Assembly: GCF_027923555.1 (NCBI RefSeq)
Contig: NZ_AP025523.1
Location: 1,426,001 to 1,490,000 of the forward strand
Reading direction: 5' to 3'
Origin: Vulcanimicrobium alpinum
Lineage (GTDB): Bacteria; Vulcanimicrobiota; Vulcanimicrobiia; Vulcanimicrobiales; Vulcanimicrobiaceae
Length of the DNA stretch: 64,000 bases
This document shows, piece by piece, positions 49,441 to 58,290 of this stretch (the first letter of the stretch is position 1; each line of letters begins with the position of its first letter). Below the pieces are notes generated by a model, which was not told the DNA's origin, searched no databases, and saw nothing but the letters and a program-made list of their open reading frames with translations. The translations under genes and the position numbers were made by a program.

Positions 49441-49698
49441 GTCTCTCATAACGTACCCACGGGAAGCCCCGTTAGCGAGTGGCCGGAGCGGCGCTTCCCG
49501 GGCCGTTGCCCGGCTGTGCGTTCGCGCACGACCCCCGCTCGGGCAAGAAGGCGCCTTCACGCGGCGTCGTAACTGTTGCTGTTGGTGCCGTTCATCCCGC
49601 AAGCGCGCCGTTTCGTCCCGGTCGTCTCAGCCCGCGCAGTCGTCGTCGACGACGAGGAATCGTCTCCGACCGCGCGAACTGCGTCGTTTTGTCCGGCC

Positions 49699-49772
49699 GC
49701 GGGTGTGATGTAATGGTAGCCTGCGACCTTCCCAAGGTTGACGCGCGGGTTCGATTCCCGCCACCCGCTCCA
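49699..49772 (+). tRNA. tRNA-Gly(CCC)
   Basis: Acceptor GCGGGTG/CACCCGC, anticodon stem CGACC/GGTTG around TTCCCAA (anticodon CCC), T arm GCGGG-TTCGATT-CCCGC, discriminator T, CCA encoded. The D stem is weak (one mismatch and one wobble). It lies 8 bases before tRNA-Cys. The 258 bases upstream (49441-49698) show no gene. Confidence 0.92.
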
Positions 49773-49780
49773 ACGCGACC

Positions 49781-49854
49781 GGCGACGTAGCCAAGTGGTA
49801 AGGCAGAGCTCTGCAAAAGCTCCACCCCCAGTTCGATTCTGGGCGTCGCCTCCA
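49781..49854 (+). tRNA. tRNA-Cys(GCA)
   Basis: Acceptor GGCGACG/CGTCGCC, D arm GCCAAGTGGTAAGGC, anticodon stem GAGCT/AGCTC around CTGCAAA (anticodon GCA), T arm CCCAG-TTCGATT-CTGGG, discriminator T, CCA encoded at 49852-49854. The next protein frame begins 3 bases later. Confidence 0.96.
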
Positions 49855-49857
49855 ATC

Positions 49858-51222
49858 ATTCTGCTCGTCCTGGCGTTCCTCGCGACCGCCATCGCAGGAC
49901 CGTTGATCGGGCTGCGTCAGCTCGACGCCGCCTCGACCGCGCAGGTGCGGTTGGCGAATTTCCGGGCCGATCTCGATTCGCTGCTGCAGACGCAGCTGGG
50001 CGAAGAGACGGCGTTGCGCGGCTACGTCGCGACGCGCGACCCGACGTTCCTCGACACCGACCGGGCCCCCGACGGAGCGTTCGACCGGCTGGCGGTCAGC
50101 CTGCGCGACCGTCTGCGCGTCGAGGGACTCGATACGATCGCGGGCGCCGTCGACGACATCCTCACCCTGCACGGTCAATGGGAGCACGAGGTCGCGCTCC
50201 CGCTCATGCACGATCCGGGTTCGCGCGACGCGTACGTGCAGCAGTCGCGCGGCAAGGTGCTGACCGATCTGATGAGCAGCGACGCGCGCGCCGTGCGCGC
50301 CGCCCTGAGCGTGCAGAGCGACGGCGTCGAGCAGACGCTGAGGCGCCGGATCAACGCGACCGTTGCGATCAGCGCGGGGATCGTCACGCTCTTCGCGATC
50401 CTCGCTCTGTGGTATGCGATCGGCCGCGCCACCGTGATGACGAAGCTCGCGCGCGAACAAACGCTCGTCGACGCGCTTCAGCGGACCTTGCGCGTGAGCG
50501 GCGTCGGTCTGCCCAGAGCGCAGATGGGGTTTGCGTACGCGTCGGCGACGAGCGAGGCGCTGGTCGGCGGCGACGTCATCGACTCCTGGCGGAGCGGACC
50601 GGATCGCGGCTGGTTTCTGATCGCCGATGCCAGCGGCAAGGGGATCGAAGCGGCGCGCCATGCGGCGTTCGTGCAGTACGCGATCCGCGCGCTCGCCGCG
50701 GAGGCGGTCGATCCGGCCGACGTCGTCGCCCGGTTCAATCGCCTCTACGTGTCGACGATCGACGACCCGTCGGCGTTCATCGTCCTCTTTCTCGGCGCGT
50801 TCGACGGCGGGAACCAGACGCTGCGCTACGCCAGCGCCGGTCACGGCACCGCTTACGTCCGCCGCGGCTCGCTGGTCGAACGGCTGCCGCCGACGGGGCC
50901 GATCATCGGGATCGACGCCGAGCAGCAGTATCAGACGGAGACCGTTCCGCTGGCGATCGGGGACATCGTGCTGATCGCCACCGACGGCCTGAGCGAGGCG
51001 CGCGACGGGCGCGGGGAACTGCTGGGCGACGACCGCATCGTGACGCTGCTGCGCGACGGCCCGGCCGAGCCGCAGTCGCTCTGCGACGTCCTGATCGCAT
51101 CGGCGGACGATTTCAGCGGCGGCGCCAAAGACGACATGGCGATCGTCGCGCTGCGCGTGGTGAAGCACGACGTCGCGGCGGTACCGTTCGGTCCGGTAGC
51201 GGCCGACGACGAGCCGGCGTAG
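49858..51222 (+). CDS. CHASE3-sensor PP2C (SpoIIE-type) phosphatase, start unclear
   Basis: About 454 residues. TM1 (ILLVLAFLATAIAGPLIGL) leads into a CHASE3-like extracytoplasmic sensor (LDSLLQTQLGEETALRGYVA), TM2 at about 175-195, then a SpoIIE PP2C domain (FLIADASGKGIEAARHAAFV, RYASAGHGTAYVRRGSLVER, IATDGLSEARDGRGELLGD). No ATG, GTG or TTG lies between tRNA-Cys and TM1; ATT 49858 or CTG 49861 would be needed, or the 5' end has been lost. Predicted to dephosphorylate an anti-sigma antagonist in response to an external signal. Confidence 0.75.
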   Translation: MLLVLAFLATAIAGPLIGLRQLDAASTAQVRLANFRADLDSLLQTQLGEETALRGYVATRDPTFLDTDRAPDGAFDRLAVSLRDRLRVEGLDTIAGAVDDILTLHGQWEHEVALPLMHDPGSRDAYVQQSRGKVLTDLMSSDARAVRAALSVQSDGVEQTLRRRINATVAISAGIVTLFAILALWYAIGRATVMTKLAREQTLVDALQRTLRVSGVGLPRAQMGFAYASATSEALVGGDVIDSWRSGPDRGWFLIADASGKGIEAARHAAFVQYAIRALAAEAVDPADVVARFNRLYVSTIDDPSAFIVLFLGAFDGGNQTLRYASAGHGTAYVRRGSLVERLPPTGPIIGIDAEQQYQTETVPLAIGDIVLIATDGLSEARDGRGELLGDDRIVTLLRDGPAEPQSLCDVLIASADDFSGGAKDDMAIVALRVVKHDVAAVPFGPVAADDEPA

Positions 51223-51269
51223 AGCGCGTTCCAAGAAGGCGACGCCCACGCGGCGAAGGGAGCTGAGTC

Positions 51270-52049
51270 GTGCTGGCTCGTCGCATCATCCCCTGCCTGG
51301 ACATCAAAGACGGCCGCGTCGTCAAGGGCGTGCGCTTCGTCGAACTCGCGGATGCCGGCGATCCGGTCGAGCTTGCGCGCCGTTACGAGGAAGAAGGCGC
51401 CGACGAACTGGTGTTCCTCGACATCACCGCGACCGTCGAAGGGCGCCGCGCGACGCTCGCCGTCGTCCGTTCCGTCGCCCGCGAACTGACGATCCCCTTC
51501 GCCGTCGGCGGCGGGGTGCGCGGCGTCGAGGACGTCAACGACCTGCTGCGCGCAGGCTGCGACAAAGTGAGCATCAACTCCGCCGCCGTGCGCGATCCCG
51601 AGCTCGTGCGCCGAGCGTCGCTGCGCTTCGGCGCGCAGTGCATCGTCGTCGCGATCGATGCGCGGCGCTCCGGTGCGGCGGGTTCCGGTTTCGAAGTCGT
51701 CGTCGACGGCGGCCGTACGCCGACCGGGCGCGACGCGGTCGCATGGGCGCGTGAACTCGAAGAACGCGGCGCGGGCGAACTGCTGGTCACCTCGATCAAC
51801 CGGGACGGGACGCGCGACGGCTACGATCTCGCGCTCACGCGCGCGATCCGCGATGCATGCGATCTCCCGCTGATCGCGTCGGGCGGCGCGGGGAAGATCG
51901 CCGATTTCACCGCCGTTTTCCGTGATGCCGAGGCCGACGCTGCGCTCGCCGCGTCGCTCTTTCACTACGGGGAGCTCGCGATCCACGATCTCAAAGACGC
52001 GCTCGCCGGCGACGGCGTCGTCGTCCGCCGCGATCCGGTCGCCGTATGA
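51270..52049 (+). CDS. hisF: Imidazole glycerol phosphate synthase subunit HisF
   Basis: A 259-residue (beta/alpha)8 cyclase of standard length. [20 protein letters not shown] carries the first catalytic Asp, and [12 protein letters not shown] the second; [20 protein letters not shown] and [13 protein letters not shown] form the phosphate sites. It makes IGP and AICAR in histidine synthesis with ammonia from HisH, not in this window. GTG 51270 follows GAAGGGAG. ATGA overlap with hisIE. Confidence 0.96.
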
Positions 52050-52690
52050 TCGAGGCGTCGTCGGTGCGCTGGGACGCGGACGGTCTCGTCCCGGTGGTGA
52101 TCGCCGACGCGACATCGGGCGCGGTGCTCACGCTCGCATACGCCGATGCCGAGGCGCTGGCGCGGACGCAGGCCACCGGATCGACGTGGCTGTGGAGCCG
52201 CTCGCGCCGCGAACTCTGGAACAAAGGGGCGACCTCGGGGAACACCCAGCAGGTCGTCTCGATCTCGCTCGACTGCGACGGCGACGCGCTGCTCTATCGC
52301 GTCGTCCCGAGCGGGCCGGCGTGCCACACCGGCGCGCTGTCGTGCTTCGCAACCACCGTCGCCCTCGCAGGCGGGGCCGAGGCGCCCGCGGGGAGCGCGT
52401 TCGCCGGCGCGATCGGCGCGCTCGCGCGGACGATCGCGCACCGCAAAGCGCACCCGCCCGAGGGTTCGTATACGGCGAAGCTGTTCGCCGGCGGCGTCGA
52501 CCGCATCGGGAAGAAGATCGGCGAAGAGGCGACCGAGGTCGTGATCGCCGCCAAGAACGACGATCGCGGCGAACTGGTGTGGGAGACGGCGGATTTGCTC
52601 TATCACACACTAGTGCTGCTCGCCGAGCGCGGCGTCCCTCTCGATGACGTAGGAGCGGAGCTATCGCGGCGCGCGAACGCCACGCCCTGA
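52046..52690 (+). CDS. hisIE: Bifunctional phosphoribosyl-AMP cyclohydrolase/phosphoribosyl-ATP pyrophosphatase
   Basis: A 214-residue fusion. The HisI domain (1-110) has [35 protein letters not shown] and [10 protein letters not shown] for zinc and Mg. The HisE domain (115-205) has [20 protein letters not shown] and [20 protein letters not shown]. It performs steps 2 and 3 of histidine synthesis. Its 3' end overlaps the start region of recG. Confidence 0.95.
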
Positions 52691-54726
52691 GCTCGCTGAC
52701 GGGTATCGGTCCCGAGACGGCGGCGAAACTCGCCGAACTCGGCGTCGACACGCCCGACGCCCTGCTCGCGCACATCCCGCGCGCCTATCGCGACTGGCGC
52801 GAACCGGTCCCGATCGCGCGCCTCGAAGAAGGCGAAGCGATCGTCGTCGGCGAGGTTGCGCGCGTGAAAGAGCGTCAAGGACGCTTTCCGCTCGTCACCG
52901 CCGATCTCGCCGACGAGACCGGCGTCGTGCAAGCGAAGTGGTTCGGCCGCCGTCACCTCTTTGGGAAAATCACGCCCGGCGACCGGCTGTTCGTCGCGGG
53001 GCGCGTCGCGCGCAGCGGGCTGCTCCCCGAGATCAACGTCGCCTCGCACAAGACCCTGCGCCCGGGCGAACGCTACGAAGGCGAGATCGTTCCGGTCTAC
53101 GGCGCCACCAAGGAACTGCCGTCGCGCCAGATCCGCACGCTGATCGCAAAGAATCTCGAGCGACTGATCGCGCAGCATCCGGACGCGCTCCCGCCTTCGC
53201 TGGTTCGGCGGTTCGACTTTCCGGCGCTCGCGCAGGCCTGGCGCGACGTGCACGCGCCGCGCGACCTGCCGGCCGTCGCGCGGGCGCGCGAACGGATCGT
53301 GTTCGACGAGTTCTTCGCGATCGCGCTCGCCGCCGCGCTCAAGCGCGCGCGCCGCGAGAGCGAAGGCGGCGCCCGGGTTCTGGAAACGCCCGGCGGCTTT
53401 TGGGACGCGTTCACCGCGCAGCTGCCGTTCGCACCGACCGGAGCGCAGCGCCGCGTGATCGCGCGCATTTGGGCCGACATGGGGCGGACCGCGCCGATGA
53501 ACCGCCTGCTGCAGGGCGACGTCGGCAGCGGCAAGACGCTCGTTGCGGCGGCTGCGATCGTGCTGGCGCACCGCGGCGGTGCGCAGTCGGCGCTCATGGC
53601 GCCCACCGAGATTTTGGCCGCGCAGCACGCGGCGAAGCTTGCGCCGCTGCTGCTTCCGTTCGGAATTGCGGTCGAGGCGGTCTTCGGCTCGATGGGCGCG
53701 CGGGATCGCCGGCGTGCCGAGGACCGGATTGCGTCGGGCGAAGCGGCGCTCGCGGTGGGGACGCACGCGCTGCTCACCGAGAGCGTCACCTTCGCCGATC
53801 TGGGGCTCGTCGTGATCGACGAGCAGCACCGCTTCGGCGTGCGCCAGCGCGCCGCGCTGCGCGCGAAGAGTTCCGTGCGCGGAATGGGCGGCGCACCGCA
53901 CACGCTGGCGATGACCGCTACGCCGATTCCGCGCACGCTCGCGCAGACGAAGTTCGCCGACATGGACGTCGCGATCATCGACGAACTGCCTCCCGGGCGC
54001 ACGCCGATCCGCACCTTCGTCATCCGCGCGAGCCGCACGCGCGACGTCTACGCCTTCGTGCGCAAGAACGTCGAACGCGGGCGCCAAGCGTATGTCGTCG
54101 CTCCGGCGATCGACGCCAGCGAGACGGCGCTTACCGGTGCGCTCGCCGAAGCCGAGCGGCTGCGCACGAAGGTCTTCCCCGACCTGCGCGTCGACGTGCT
54201 GCACGGGAAGATGCCGGCCCGCGAGAAGGATGCCGCGATGGACCGCTTCACACGGCACGAAACCGACGTCCTCGTCGCGACGACGGTGGTGGAGGTCGGC
54301 GTCGACGTCCCCAACGCCTCGGTGATGGTCGTCCTCGACGCCAACCGCTACGGCCTCGCGCAGCTCCACCAATTGCGCGGCCGCGTCGGCCGCGGCGTCG
54401 CGGAGTCGTTCTGCATCCTGGTCGCGCCCGACGATGCCGGCGAAGTCGAGCGCCTGCACGTGCTCGAGCAGACGAGCGACGGCTTCGCGATCGCGGAAGC
54501 CGATCTCGCCCTGCGGCGCGCCGGCGAACTCGCCGGCACCGCGCAGGCTGGCGACGCGGGGACGATCGGCGACATCGTCGACGATTTCGCGCTCTACATG
54601 CAGGCGAAGGACGCCGCCGACGCGATCGTCTCGGCCGATCCCGACCTGCGCGATCCCGAACACGCCGGCCTGCGTGCGCTGGTCGACGCAAACACCATCT
54701 CGCGCGCGATGTTGGTGACGGCGTGA
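52663..54726 (+). CDS. recG: ATP-dependent DNA helicase RecG, non-canonical start
   Basis: A protein of 687 residues if it starts at ATC 52663, close to the usual 690. Wedge domain: [20 protein letters not shown]. Helicase motifs: Walker A in [18 protein letters not shown] box in [24 protein letters not shown], and motif VI in [10 protein letters not shown]. It reverses stalled forks. No ATG, GTG or TTG exists between the in-frame TGA at 52645 and residue 40, but AGGAGCGGAG ends two bases before the ATC; CTG 52687 is the other option. GTGA overlap with the next gene. Confidence 0.9.
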   Translation: MAARERHALSSLTGIGPETAAKLAELGVDTPDALLAHIPRAYRDWREPVPIARLEEGEAIVVGEVARVKERQGRFPLVTADLADETGVVQAKWFGRRHLFGKITPGDRLFVAGRVARSGLLPEINVASHKTLRPGERYEGEIVPVYGATKELPSRQIRTLIAKNLERLIAQHPDALPPSLVRRFDFPALAQAWRDVHAPRDLPAVARARERIVFDEFFAIALAAALKRARRESEGGARVLETPGGFWDAFTAQLPFAPTGAQRRVIARIWADMGRTAPMNRLLQGDVGSGKTLVAAAAIVLAHRGGAQSALMAPTEILAAQHAAKLAPLLLPFGIAVEAVFGSMGARDRRRAEDRIASGEAALAVGTHALLTESVTFADLGLVVIDEQHRFGVRQRAALRAKSSVRGMGGAPHTLAMTATPIPRTLAQTKFADMDVAIIDELPPGRTPIRTFVIRASRTRDVYAFVRKNVERGRQAYVVAPAIDASETALTGALAEAERLRTKVFPDLRVDVLHGKMPAREKDAAMDRFTRHETDVLVATTVVEVGVDVPNASVMVVLDANRYGLAQLHQLRGRVGRGVAESFCILVAPDDAGEVERLHVLEQTSDGFAIAEADLALRRAGELAGTAQAGDAGTIGDIVDDFALYMQAKDAADAIVSADPDLRDPEHAGLRALVDANTISRAMLVTA

Positions 54727-55421
54727 GCGTCGCATTCGGCTTCGATTTCGATCACACGCTCGGCGTCGACAACGGGCTGGAACGGACCGGCCTGGTCGAG
54801 TACGCCGCCGAGCTCGGCCGTCCGCTCGACGTGCAGCGGGACCCCGAGTGGATCGCGCGCCTCGACGCGCTGCTGACGGAGTTTCGCAACGGAAGGATCG
54901 CGCGCGCGGAGATGCTCGCGCGCTTCGCCGCCGCGATCGGCGCGCCGCCGGACGCGCTCGACGGCGAACGCTGGAAGGCGATCTGCATCGCGCTCGTCGA
55001 CCGTCTGGTGCGCCCGGTCGACGGCGCGCACGACCTGCTCGCGTCGCTGGTGGACCGGGGCATCCCGGTCGCGATCCTCACCAATGGCTGGACGCCGCTG
55101 CAGCAGCGCAAGATCGCGCGCGCGCTGCCGGGATTCGACGATGCGCTGCCGATCCTGGTCAGCGACGTCGTCGGCGCCTCGAAGCCCGCTGCTGCGGCGT
55201 TCGAAGCGCTCGTCGGTGCGCTCGGCGTGCCGCGCGATGCCGTGTGGTACGTCGGCGACAACCCGCGCACCGACGTCGCCGGTGCGCTCGGTGCGGGTCT
55301 GCGCGCGGTGTGGTTCGATTGGGAAGGACATCCGTACCCGGGCGACGTGCCCCCGCCGACGCTGCGCATCGCGGCGTTGCGGGAGCTCGAGGACGCGGCC
55401 GAGAACACCATCGCCCCATAA
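54723..55421 (+). CDS. HAD-family hydrolase
   Basis: A 232-residue protein: motif I FGFDFDHTLGVDNG, motif II VAILTNGWTPLQQRK, motif III VVGASKPAAAAFEAL, motif IV VWYVGDNPRTDVAGALGAG. The layout fits HAD phosphatases of the REG-2/YjjG type. Substrate unknown. GTG overlaps the recG stop; it is in the recG-rsmD-coaD run. Confidence 0.82.
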   Translation: MSVAFGFDFDHTLGVDNGLERTGLVEYAAELGRPLDVQRDPEWIARLDALLTEFRNGRIARAEMLARFAAAIGAPPDALDGERWKAICIALVDRLVRPVDGAHDLLASLVDRGIPVAILTNGWTPLQQRKIARALPGFDDALPILVSDVVGASKPAAAAFEALVGALGVPRDAVWYVGDNPRTDVAGALGAGLRAVWFDWEGHPYPGDVPPPTLRIAALRELEDAAENTIAP

Positions 55422-55426
55422 CTCGT

Positions 55427-55990
55427 ATGGGAACGCTGACGATCACCGGGGGGACGCTCCGCAGCAGGCGGGTGCCGACGCCTTCGGGCCGCGCGGTGCG
55501 ACCGACGCCTTCCAAAGTCAAGGAAGCGCTGTTTTCGATCCTCGGCTCGCGACTGCGCGACGCGCGCGTCCTCGATCTGTTCGCCGGCAGCGGCGCGCTC
55601 GGATTCGAATCGCTCTCGCGCGGCGCAGCCCACGTGACGTTCGTCGAACGGCACCGGCCGACCGCGGAGGCGCTGCGCGGCGCAGCCCGCGCGCTCGGCG
55701 TCGACGATCGCGTCGCCGTGGTCGCCGCCCCGGCCGAACGCGCCGCGCGCGTACTGGACGCGCGGTACGACGTCGTCTTCGCCGACCCGCCATACGTCCA
55801 GCCCTATCCGCAGGCCGCGTTCACCGCGCTGCGCGAACGGGACCTGATCGATCCGCACACCACCGTCGTCTACGAGCACTCGTCGCGCACGGGCGCGCCC
55901 GACGATCCGCAGATGCAGCTCGAACGCAGCGAGCGCTACGGCGAGGTGGCGCTCGCATTTCTTCGTCCGCGGGCGGCGGAGACGGCTTGA
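55427..55990 (+). CDS. rsmD: 16S rRNA (guanine966-N2)-methyltransferase RsmD
   Basis: A 187-residue SAM-dependent methyltransferase. VRPTPSKVKEALFSILG opens the family, RVLDLFAGSGALGFESLSRG is the SAM-binding motif I and VVFADPPYVQPYP the catalytic DPPY. It methylates G966 of 16S rRNA. Pairing with coaD (TTGA overlap) is the conserved order in many bacteria. Confidence 0.94.
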   Translation: MGTLTITGGTLRSRRVPTPSGRAVRPTPSKVKEALFSILGSRLRDARVLDLFAGSGALGFESLSRGAAHVTFVERHRPTAEALRGAARALGVDDRVAVVAAPAERAARVLDARYDVVFADPPYVQPYPQAAFTALRERDLIDPHTTVVYEHSSRTGAPDDPQMQLERSERYGEVALAFLRPRAAETA

Positions 55991-56496
55991 ACGGGAATCC
56001 GGCAAGCGGTCACTCCGCGATCTACCCCGGCTCGTTCGATCCGCTCACGCGCGGCCACCTCGACGTCATCGAACGCGCGGCCGAAATCTTCGACTGCGTC
56101 CTGGTCGCGGTCGTGGTCAACCCGCAGAAGCGCGAGCCGCTCTTCTCGCTCGACGAGCGCGAGGCGATGATTCGCAAGTCGGTCGCGCACCTGCGCAATG
56201 TCGAGGTCGATCACTTCCGCGGACTGCTCGCCGATTTCGTGCGCGCGCGCAACGCGACCGTGATCGTGAAGGGCCTGCGCGTCGTCTCCGACTTCGAGAG
56301 CGAGATGTCGACGGCGCTGATGAATCGTTCCCTTTCGGGTGTGGATACCGTCTTTCTGCCGAGCGATCCGCGCTGGTCGTTCGTCAGTTCGACGCTGGTC
56401 AAGGAAGTCTACAATCTCGGGGCCGACGTGAGGGAATACGTTCCGCCGTCCGTGCTCGAGGTGATGCTCTCGAAACGCCCTGCTCCCCGTTCGTAG
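55987..56496 (+). CDS. coaD: Phosphopantetheine adenylyltransferase
   Basis: A 169-residue nucleotidyltransferase. AIYPGSFDPLTRGHLDVIER has the T-x-GH active site, and WSFVSSTLVKEVYNLG the ISSTxxR-type loop (here SSTLVKE). VVVNPQKREPLFSLDER is typical. It makes dephospho-CoA from phosphopantetheine. TTG 55987 is used. Confidence 0.95.
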   Translation: MNGNPASGHSAIYPGSFDPLTRGHLDVIERAAEIFDCVLVAVVVNPQKREPLFSLDEREAMIRKSVAHLRNVEVDHFRGLLADFVRARNATVIVKGLRVVSDFESEMSTALMNRSLSGVDTVFLPSDPRWSFVSSTLVKEVYNLGADVREYVPPSVLEVMLSKRPAPRS

Positions 56497-56506
56497 GAGA
56501 TCAAGC

Positions 56507-57064
56507 ATGTCCGTGTATCGCGTGATCGACAAGCTCGAAGCGTCCGTCAAAGCCGGCACCGTGCTGCCCTTGGGCTACCGGATCGTCAGCGAAGAACGCA
56601 TCCTCGAACTCATCGAGAAACTGCGCGCCTCGCTCCCCGAGGAGGTCGGCCGCGCGCGAACGATCGCGAAGAACGGCGACCGGCTCGTGCGCGAAGCGCA
56701 GGAGAAGGCGCAGGCGATCGTGGTCGAAGCGTCGGCCGCGCAGTCGCAGCTCCTCGACGATCACGAGCTCGTGCAGCGCGCCCGCGCGACCGCCGAGATC
56801 GTGCTGCGCGAAGCCGAACAGAAAGCCGCGCGGGTGCGTGAAGGCGCCGATGCCTACGCCGCGGCCGTGCTCACCGATCTCGACGTGCGGTTGAGCGGCG
56901 CACTCGGTTCCGTGAAGAAGGGGATCGACGCGCTCGCCGCCGCCAAGGCCGGGCCGGCGCAGCCGCCCGCACAAGCGACGCTCGCCGACGCGGCGGCGAA
57001 ATCGAAACGGGCGGCCTTCGACGCCCAGCAGCACTCCGAGACGGCGCAGCTCGAATCGGTCTGA
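56507..57064 (+). CDS. Coiled-coil, DivIVA-like protein
   Basis: A 185-residue protein, strongly helical. Residues about 25-125 (ERILELIEKLRASLPEEVGR, NGDRLVREAQEKAQAIVVEA, EIVLREAEQKAARVREGADA) form a coiled coil; the C-terminal tail is Ala/Pro-rich. Such proteins follow coaD in several lineages and resemble ATP synthase b or DivIVA helices. A structural role at the envelope is possible but unproven. The MFS gene begins within its stop (CTGA). Confidence 0.65.
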   Translation: MSVYRVIDKLEASVKAGTVLPLGYRIVSEERILELIEKLRASLPEEVGRARTIAKNGDRLVREAQEKAQAIVVEASAAQSQLLDDHELVQRARATAEIVLREAEQKAARVREGADAYAAAVLTDLDVRLSGALGSVKKGIDALAAAKAGPAQPPAQATLADAAAKSKRAAFDAQQHSETAQLESV

Positions 57065-58269
57065 GTCCGGGCTGGCCGCGCTACCTCGCCGCGTTCGCGG
57101 CGCTCGGCGTGGCCGAACAGATTCAAAGCGTCGCGATCGCCTGGCAGATCTATCAGGTCGCGCACCGCCCCTTCGATTTGGGGCTCGCGGGCCTGGTGGT
57201 GTTCGTCCCGACCCTGCTGCTCGCGCCGGCGGCGGGCGTCGCCGGCGACCGCTTCGACCGCCGCGCGATCGTCGCGGCCGCGGCGCTGGTCGAGGTTGCG
57301 ATCTCGCTTGCGTTGATCCCACTCGCCGGCGGCCACACGAACGCCGTGCTGGCCGCCGATCTCGGGATCCTCACGCTCGCCGGGATCGCGCGCGCGTTCG
57401 CGTTTCCGGCGCAGAGCGCGCTTGTGCCGTCGATCGTCCCGCCGGAACTCTACCTGTGCGCGAGCGCGGCGAGTTCGGCGCTGTTCTCGCTGGTGCGCAT
57501 CGGCGGCCCCGCGCTCGGCGGCGCACTCGTCGCCGCCGGCGCGGCGATCGCGTACGGCACCGTTGCGGTGCTGGCGCTGCTGGTCGCGGCGGCGATCGCG
57601 ACGATCCCGCTGCTGAAGCGGCCCGCGCGCAACGATCTCCCGACGCTGCGCGACGCGCTCGAGGGATTTCGCTTCCTGCGTGCGCGGCCGGTGATCGGCG
57701 GCGCGATAACGCTCGATCTGTTCGCGGTGTTTTTCGGGGGAGCGACGGCACTGCTGCCGGTCTATGCGGCGAGCATTCTGCGCGTCGGACCGTTCGGCTA
57801 CGGCGTGCTGCGCTCCGCGGTCTCGGTCGGCGGGACGATCTGCGCGGCGCTGCTCGCGCGGCGGCCGATCGCGCGGCACGTCGGGCCGCGGCTCTTGTGG
57901 AGCGTCGCGATCTTCGGCGGCGCGACGGTGCTGTTCGGCGTCTCGCGCTCGCTGTGGCTCTCGGCGCTCGCGCTGGCGATCCTGGGGGCATCCGATATGG
58001 TCAGCATGCGCATCCGCGATGCGCTCGTCGCGCTCGGCACGCCGGACGAACTGCGCGGACGCGTCACCGCGATCGAAGGCGTCTTCATCGTCGCGAGCAA
58101 CGAACTCGGCGAGTTCGAATCCGGCACGCTCGCCGCGTTCGCCGGACCGGTCGCCGCCGTCATCGCGGGCGGCATCGCAACGATCGTAGTCGTCGTGCTG
58201 TGGACGCGCCTCTTCCCGCAACTCGCCCGCGCCGACGAGATCTCACCCCCGTCGACTGAGACGGCGTGA
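57061..58269 (+). CDS. MFS transporter, probable CTG start
   Basis: A protein of 402 residues with 12 helices, EntS/MFS_3-like: WPRYLAAFAALGVAEQIQSV, PAAGVAGDRFDRRAIVAAAA (the loop 2-3 GxxxDRxxRR motif). CTG 57061 overlaps the previous stop as CTGA and gives the complete first helix; GTG 57109, the first standard start, would cut that helix in half. Substrate unknown; relatives export siderophores or drugs. Confidence 0.8.
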   Translation: MSPGWPRYLAAFAALGVAEQIQSVAIAWQIYQVAHRPFDLGLAGLVVFVPTLLLAPAAGVAGDRFDRRAIVAAAALVEVAISLALIPLAGGHTNAVLAADLGILTLAGIARAFAFPAQSALVPSIVPPELYLCASAASSALFSLVRIGGPALGGALVAAGAAIAYGTVAVLALLVAAAIATIPLLKRPARNDLPTLRDALEGFRFLRARPVIGGAITLDLFAVFFGGATALLPVYAASILRVGPFGYGVLRSAVSVGGTICAALLARRPIARHVGPRLLWSVAIFGGATVLFGVSRSLWLSALALAILGASDMVSMRIRDALVALGTPDELRGRVTAIEGVFIVASNELGEFESGTLAAFAGPVAAVIAGGIATIVVVVLWTRLFPQLARADEISPPSTETA

Positions 58270-58290
58270 CGAGGGATTCAGCGACGCAGG

